Positions 62,163-64,000 of a DNA stretch of 64,000 nt are shown piece by piece. Positions within the stretch are counted from its first letter, which is position 1. The number at the start of each line of letters is the position of its first letter. Under the pieces are notes generated by a model. That model searched no databases. It was given only the letters and a program-made list of their open reading frames with translations, and was not told where the DNA came from. Made by a program: the position numbers and the translations under genes. The stretch is from Hydractinia symbiolongicarpus (taxonomy: Eukaryota; Cnidaria; Hydrozoa; Anthoathecata; Hydractiniidae): assembly GCF_029227915.1 (NCBI RefSeq), contig NC_079885.1, positions 17,125,001 through 17,189,000 of the forward strand. Reading direction: 5' to 3'.

Positions 62163-62400
62163 TCACTAACTGAATTTAATTACCGCCTAATTCCCATAAC
62201 TCGGTTATATCCATTCCTCTATAGCATTTACACTCCTTACAAGTACTCATTTTGATGCAAACACCACATTTGCAGCAGATACAATTAATTTTGTTCTGTC
62301 AGTGACTCACCCGATTCTGTTTCCGGCTTGTCCATATGGTGTGAAGTCTTTGAACAGAGTTGTCTCCCATTGGTTCATATTGAAAACCCAAAAATGTATT
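62163..62400 (-). pseudogene. P2X7C-like cysteine-rich fragment
   Basis: FLGFQYEPMGDN and, after a shift, NCICCKCGVCIKMSTCKECK with CYRGMD follow in order, ending in TAA. The C-x-C-x-x-C...T-x-x-E-C-x-C spacing resembles the P2X7 intracellular-type module that I recall in repeated cnidarian proteins. Short, frameshifted, and low confidence. Confidence 0.3.
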
Positions 62401-62503
62401 TTTATCCATACTCATACTCGTGTTGATATACTTATTAATTTCCTTAAAAATTGGTTTTGCTTCTGCATGCTTTTAGAATTCACTTTATAATACAGGAAAA
62501 GGG

Positions 62504-62515
62504 GGGGGGGGGGGT
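62504..62515 (+). repeat. Poly-G run
   Basis: About twelve consecutive G followed by TGGG. Confidence 0.8.
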
Positions 62516-63528
62516 GGGTTAAGTGAAAAGTCAGCATAATCTTTATTACAATTTTCATTCTGGTCAGTAGCTATCTCGTGATGACGTCACATTGCTGATG
62601 TGAGCATTTTTTACCGTTTTCATAATGCCCGCGTGACTAGGGTTTGAAGAGGTAGCTAAACAGCAGTAAATCAATTTCTTTTCCAATGGTACTCCTTTAT
62701 TCTGTAAATATAGTGAAAAACATTGTTATTTTGTTGAATAACATGTTGTTGTGGATTATTTTAGGGCAACTTATTTTTGCTCAGGAGGTAACCTTTACGT
62801 TTCTTACACCAATCTTATACTTCTGCATAATAATTGATCACTATTGTAACGACTATTTGTTAACAGGTTTTTTTCACATCTTCTGTTTATGCTGCACGTG
62901 TTCGCTCACATTCGCAATTATCCACAGTTGAGTATGGGTAAAACAAAAACAAACTCTAGAAACAACAATCTTTTCGACTAGTGCTAGCTTGGCGATCGGC
63001 AGTAGAAACCTTTTGCTTTATTCTTCTTTTAGCTGGCGAGTCAAATATTTTTGTTTTAGATTTTCTTCTTCTTTTTGATGACATAAAAGCTTTATGACGA
63101 TAGGACATTTTTATTCGCTTTTAAATTATAAACTGGTTTTGCCATGTTTTTCACAATAAATTATATTTTACAAAAAAGAAAAAGAAAATATCCTTATGGG
63201 AAATAGGAGAAAAACTTCAAAAGAATCTTTTAACAACATGCGAAAATCATTTTCCTCTTTGAGTCGGCTATCATTTATAACCTTGAACATAATTGAGTAG
63301 TAAAAAATAATACCCAAGATGATTACGTGTGAACAAATATTTGATTTTTATCGCATAACAAAAAAGTAATTTATGAAAAAAAACATTTTTTGGGATAATA
63401 AGCTATCTTGAACACATTTTTTTAAAAATATTTTGCACCATTTTAAAGCCCAGATCTTTTTCTATCTAATCACTGAAAAAAAATTTTTTTAAAAAAAAAC
63501 CACGCCTTCATTTACTCAGAGTGTTTAG

Positions 63529-64000
63529 CAGGAAATTTCTACCTGTTGATAAAGAAGATATTCCTACGTCAAATAAAGTAGCAAAATAGAGTTATTTAAA
63601 CGAGATCCACAAGAACCTTCAACAAGATGAAGACGAAACAGATATAGGCATATTGATAGGTGCCAATTGTCCTCAAGCTCTCGAGCCTATTGAGATCATT
63701 CCAAGTCAAGGAAATGGACCTTATGCCTTTCGATCAGTGCTAGGATGGTGTGTAACGGGTCCGATAACTTCTAAACAAACAGCTCAAAAAGATGTAATTA
63801 TGTATCAATTTCTGACGATAACGTGCCAATTCGATTCGTTCTTCAAGATAATGTGAAGGAGCATGGTTTGGCAGAAATGAAGCTTATGATAATTCGTCAA
63901 GATTTTAGTAAAAATACATTGGCTTGAGAACCTAAAAAACTTTCATTGCAAGATCGAAAATTTCTAAAGCTGATGGATGAGAACGTAAAATTGGTAGATG
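63529..64000 (+). pseudogene. Bel/Pao pol fragment between protease and RT
   Basis: The frame reads KFLPVDKEDIPTSNKVAK, a TAG in place of an expected Trp, then YLNEIHKNLQQ, IGILIGANCPQALEPIE and NGPYAFRSVLGWCVTGPI. These are the conserved blocks just before the Pao reverse transcriptase. After another shift near 63800, RKFLKLMDENVKLVD reaches the window edge, so the RT should follow. At least one nonsense codon, one later TGA and one frameshift make it non-functional. Confidence 0.8.

Larger units (their letters stand above)
60917..63528. other. Interruption inside the Bel/Pao element
   Basis: About 2.6 kb without Pao protease similarity. Contains a P2X7C-like cysteine fragment (62163-62400, minus), a poly-G run at about 62504-62515, and AT-rich DNA. 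Either a foreign insertion or two unrelated Pao remnants. Its ends were not resolved. Confidence 0.45.

Overview
The window is nuclear DNA of an animal. It is AT-rich, its genes carry GT-AG introns, it holds tRNA-derived SINEs, and it is packed with dead or dying mobile elements. The style of the mobile repertoire (Polinton-like virus relics with a BRO-type gene, TTF-finger hAT, THAP and YqaJ-type fragments, Helitrons, Bel/Pao) suggests a cnidarian, perhaps a hydrozoan. That assignment is inference from recalled families; no search was run.

Region 1-8.3 kb is a compact, gene-dense block unlike everything to its right. It has about a dozen short genes on both strands with almost no spacing. 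I read a BRO-N/KilA-type gene, the C-terminal half of a DNA-packaging ATPase, a jelly-roll minor-capsid (penton-like) gene, three hydrophobic membrane proteins, a probable virion gene, two cysteine-rich mini-proteins and a long DUF4116-type repeat gene. Many are broken by stops or frameshifts, but several small ORFs and a 218-codon membrane-protein gene are open. Perfect or near-perfect stem-loops sit just after stop codons, a 14-bp palindrome lies between a divergent pair, and two genes share an identical 12-bp upstream motif. I interpret it as an integrated, decaying Polinton-like virus. No polymerase or integrase is visible.

Region 8.4-11.6 kb is a nearly intact hAT transposon with matching 15-bp ends and a two-exon transposase of about 773 aa. 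Region 11.6-16.5 kb holds minisatellites in inverted orientation, a tRNA-derived SINE, a broken transposon-type ORF and dispersed repeats, with no host gene seen.

Region 16.8-57.7 kb is one host gene on the minus strand: 23 small exons, all phase-compatible, encoding about 1034 aa of coiled coil. It matches the stalk and tail of the mitotic kinesin KIF15 (kinesin-12). The motor domain lies beyond the right end of the window. Its introns hold a second SINE, a THAP/YqaJ pair of fragments, an intact 426-codon ORF joining a USP-like protease fold to an RPA-like zinc/OB region, MITEs, a LINE relic, a fossil autonomous Helitron, mini-Helitrons, and two inverted copies of a TTAA-flanked MITE, one of them carrying a nested 113-bp Helitron.

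Region 58-64 kb, upstream of KIF15, is a Bel/Pao LTR retrotransposon with a frameshifted gag. Its reading frame stops exactly at the protease D-S motif and resumes about 2.6 kb later in the pre-reverse-transcriptase region at the window edge, so the element is interrupted or deleted.
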